Below, one piece after another: positions 63,674 through 64,000 of a DNA stretch of 64,000 nucleotides; position 1 is the first letter of the stretch; each line of letters starts with the position of its first letter. Under the pieces are notes generated by a model. It had not been told where the DNA came from. It was given only the letters and a program-made list of their open reading frames with translations, and made no database searches. The stretch is from Paulinella micropora (lineage: Eukaryota; Cercozoa; Imbricatea; Euglyphida), in contig BJOX01000099.1 in NCBI GenBank assembly GCA_009731375.1, forward strand, positions 534,867 through 598,866, written 5' to 3'. The translations under genes and the position numbers were made by a program.

Positions 63674-64000
63674 TAGATAGATAGATAGATAGTAGATAGA
63701 TAGATAGATAGGTAGATAGGTAGATAGATAGATAGGTAGATAGGTAGATATGTAGATAGATAGGTAGATAGGTAGATAGGTAGATAGGTAGATAGGTAGA
63801 TAGACATACATACATCATTCTACACGTAGGTAAAACTCTTACACTATAAGATAGGTAGACATACATACATCATTTACACATAGATAAATACGTACATTTA
63901 ATATAACCCACCCACCCCCCACGTAAAACTCTTACTCTGTAAGATAGATAGACATACATACATCATTCTATACATAGATAAATACGTACATTTACTATAA
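63625..64000 (-). repeat. (TATC)n with echoes of exon 63584-63624
   Basis: Truncated copies of the exon's 5' end at about 63817-63850 and 63918-63945 (TTACACTATAAGATAG on the plus strand next to GTAAAACTCTTA). The gene continues past the right edge. Confidence 0.75.

Overview
The window is eukaryotic nuclear DNA, most likely from a microalga or a related protist. It has spliceosomal introns with GT...AG ends, a nucleus-encoded organellar RNA-binding protein of the OPR/RAP type, animal-like modular domains (EGF-like, PAN/Apple-like, WW, EF-hand), tRNA-derived SINEs, degraded retroelements and a degraded virus-like insert. I cannot name the species. Eight runs of N mark assembly gaps. More than half of the window is microsatellite, mainly (GATA)n/(TATC)n, with (TATG)n, (GA)n, (CAGA)n and (TTGA)n blocks.

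Layout. 1-3842: AT-rich virus-like insert with a frameshifted primase-helicase, a broken gene and two small genes behind near-identical promoters, interrupted by GC-rich satellite DNA. 3.9-10 kb: microsatellites, two dispersed repeat families (R1, R2) and two exons of an adenylate-kinase-like gene (minus strand). 10.4-11.1 kb: a candidate first exon on the plus strand with an inverted copy. 11.1-15 kb: degraded retroelement and a hairpin-bearing repeat. 15.9-25 kb: an EF-hand protein gene on the minus strand, split into nine small exons. 24.2-27.2 kb: 3' exons of an unrecognised plus-strand gene. 27.7-30.9 kb: OPR-RAP gene. 31.3-36.4 kb: second retroelement remnant with Gag-like frames. 37-45 kb: SINEs, palindromic elements, a signal-peptide exon and unassigned exon islands. 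45.3-64 kb: sixteen exons of a minus-strand gene for an EGF-containing, single-pass membrane protein with a cytoplasmic WW motif; its 5' end lies beyond the right edge. 48.7-50.0 kb: plus-strand exons of a PAN/Apple-like domain.

The main observation concerns the non-repetitive islands inside the microsatellites. The long open frames there (poly SIYL, YVCM, HTYI and similar) are intron sequence. The short unique islands between them are exons with splice sites whose reading phases agree from exon to exon and whose joined products rebuild textbook motifs. Examples are the EGF C-x-C-x2-G-W-x-G-x2-C signature made across a junction, four complete EF-hand loops each split by an intron, and an adenylate-kinase P-loop split in its glycine stretch. 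Many exons are accompanied by two to a dozen truncated 'echo' copies, each keeping one splice site and set in the same microsatellite. Exon fragments have been copied along with the repeat as introns grew. No transcript data were available, so all gene models are inferred from splice sites, phase and protein motifs.
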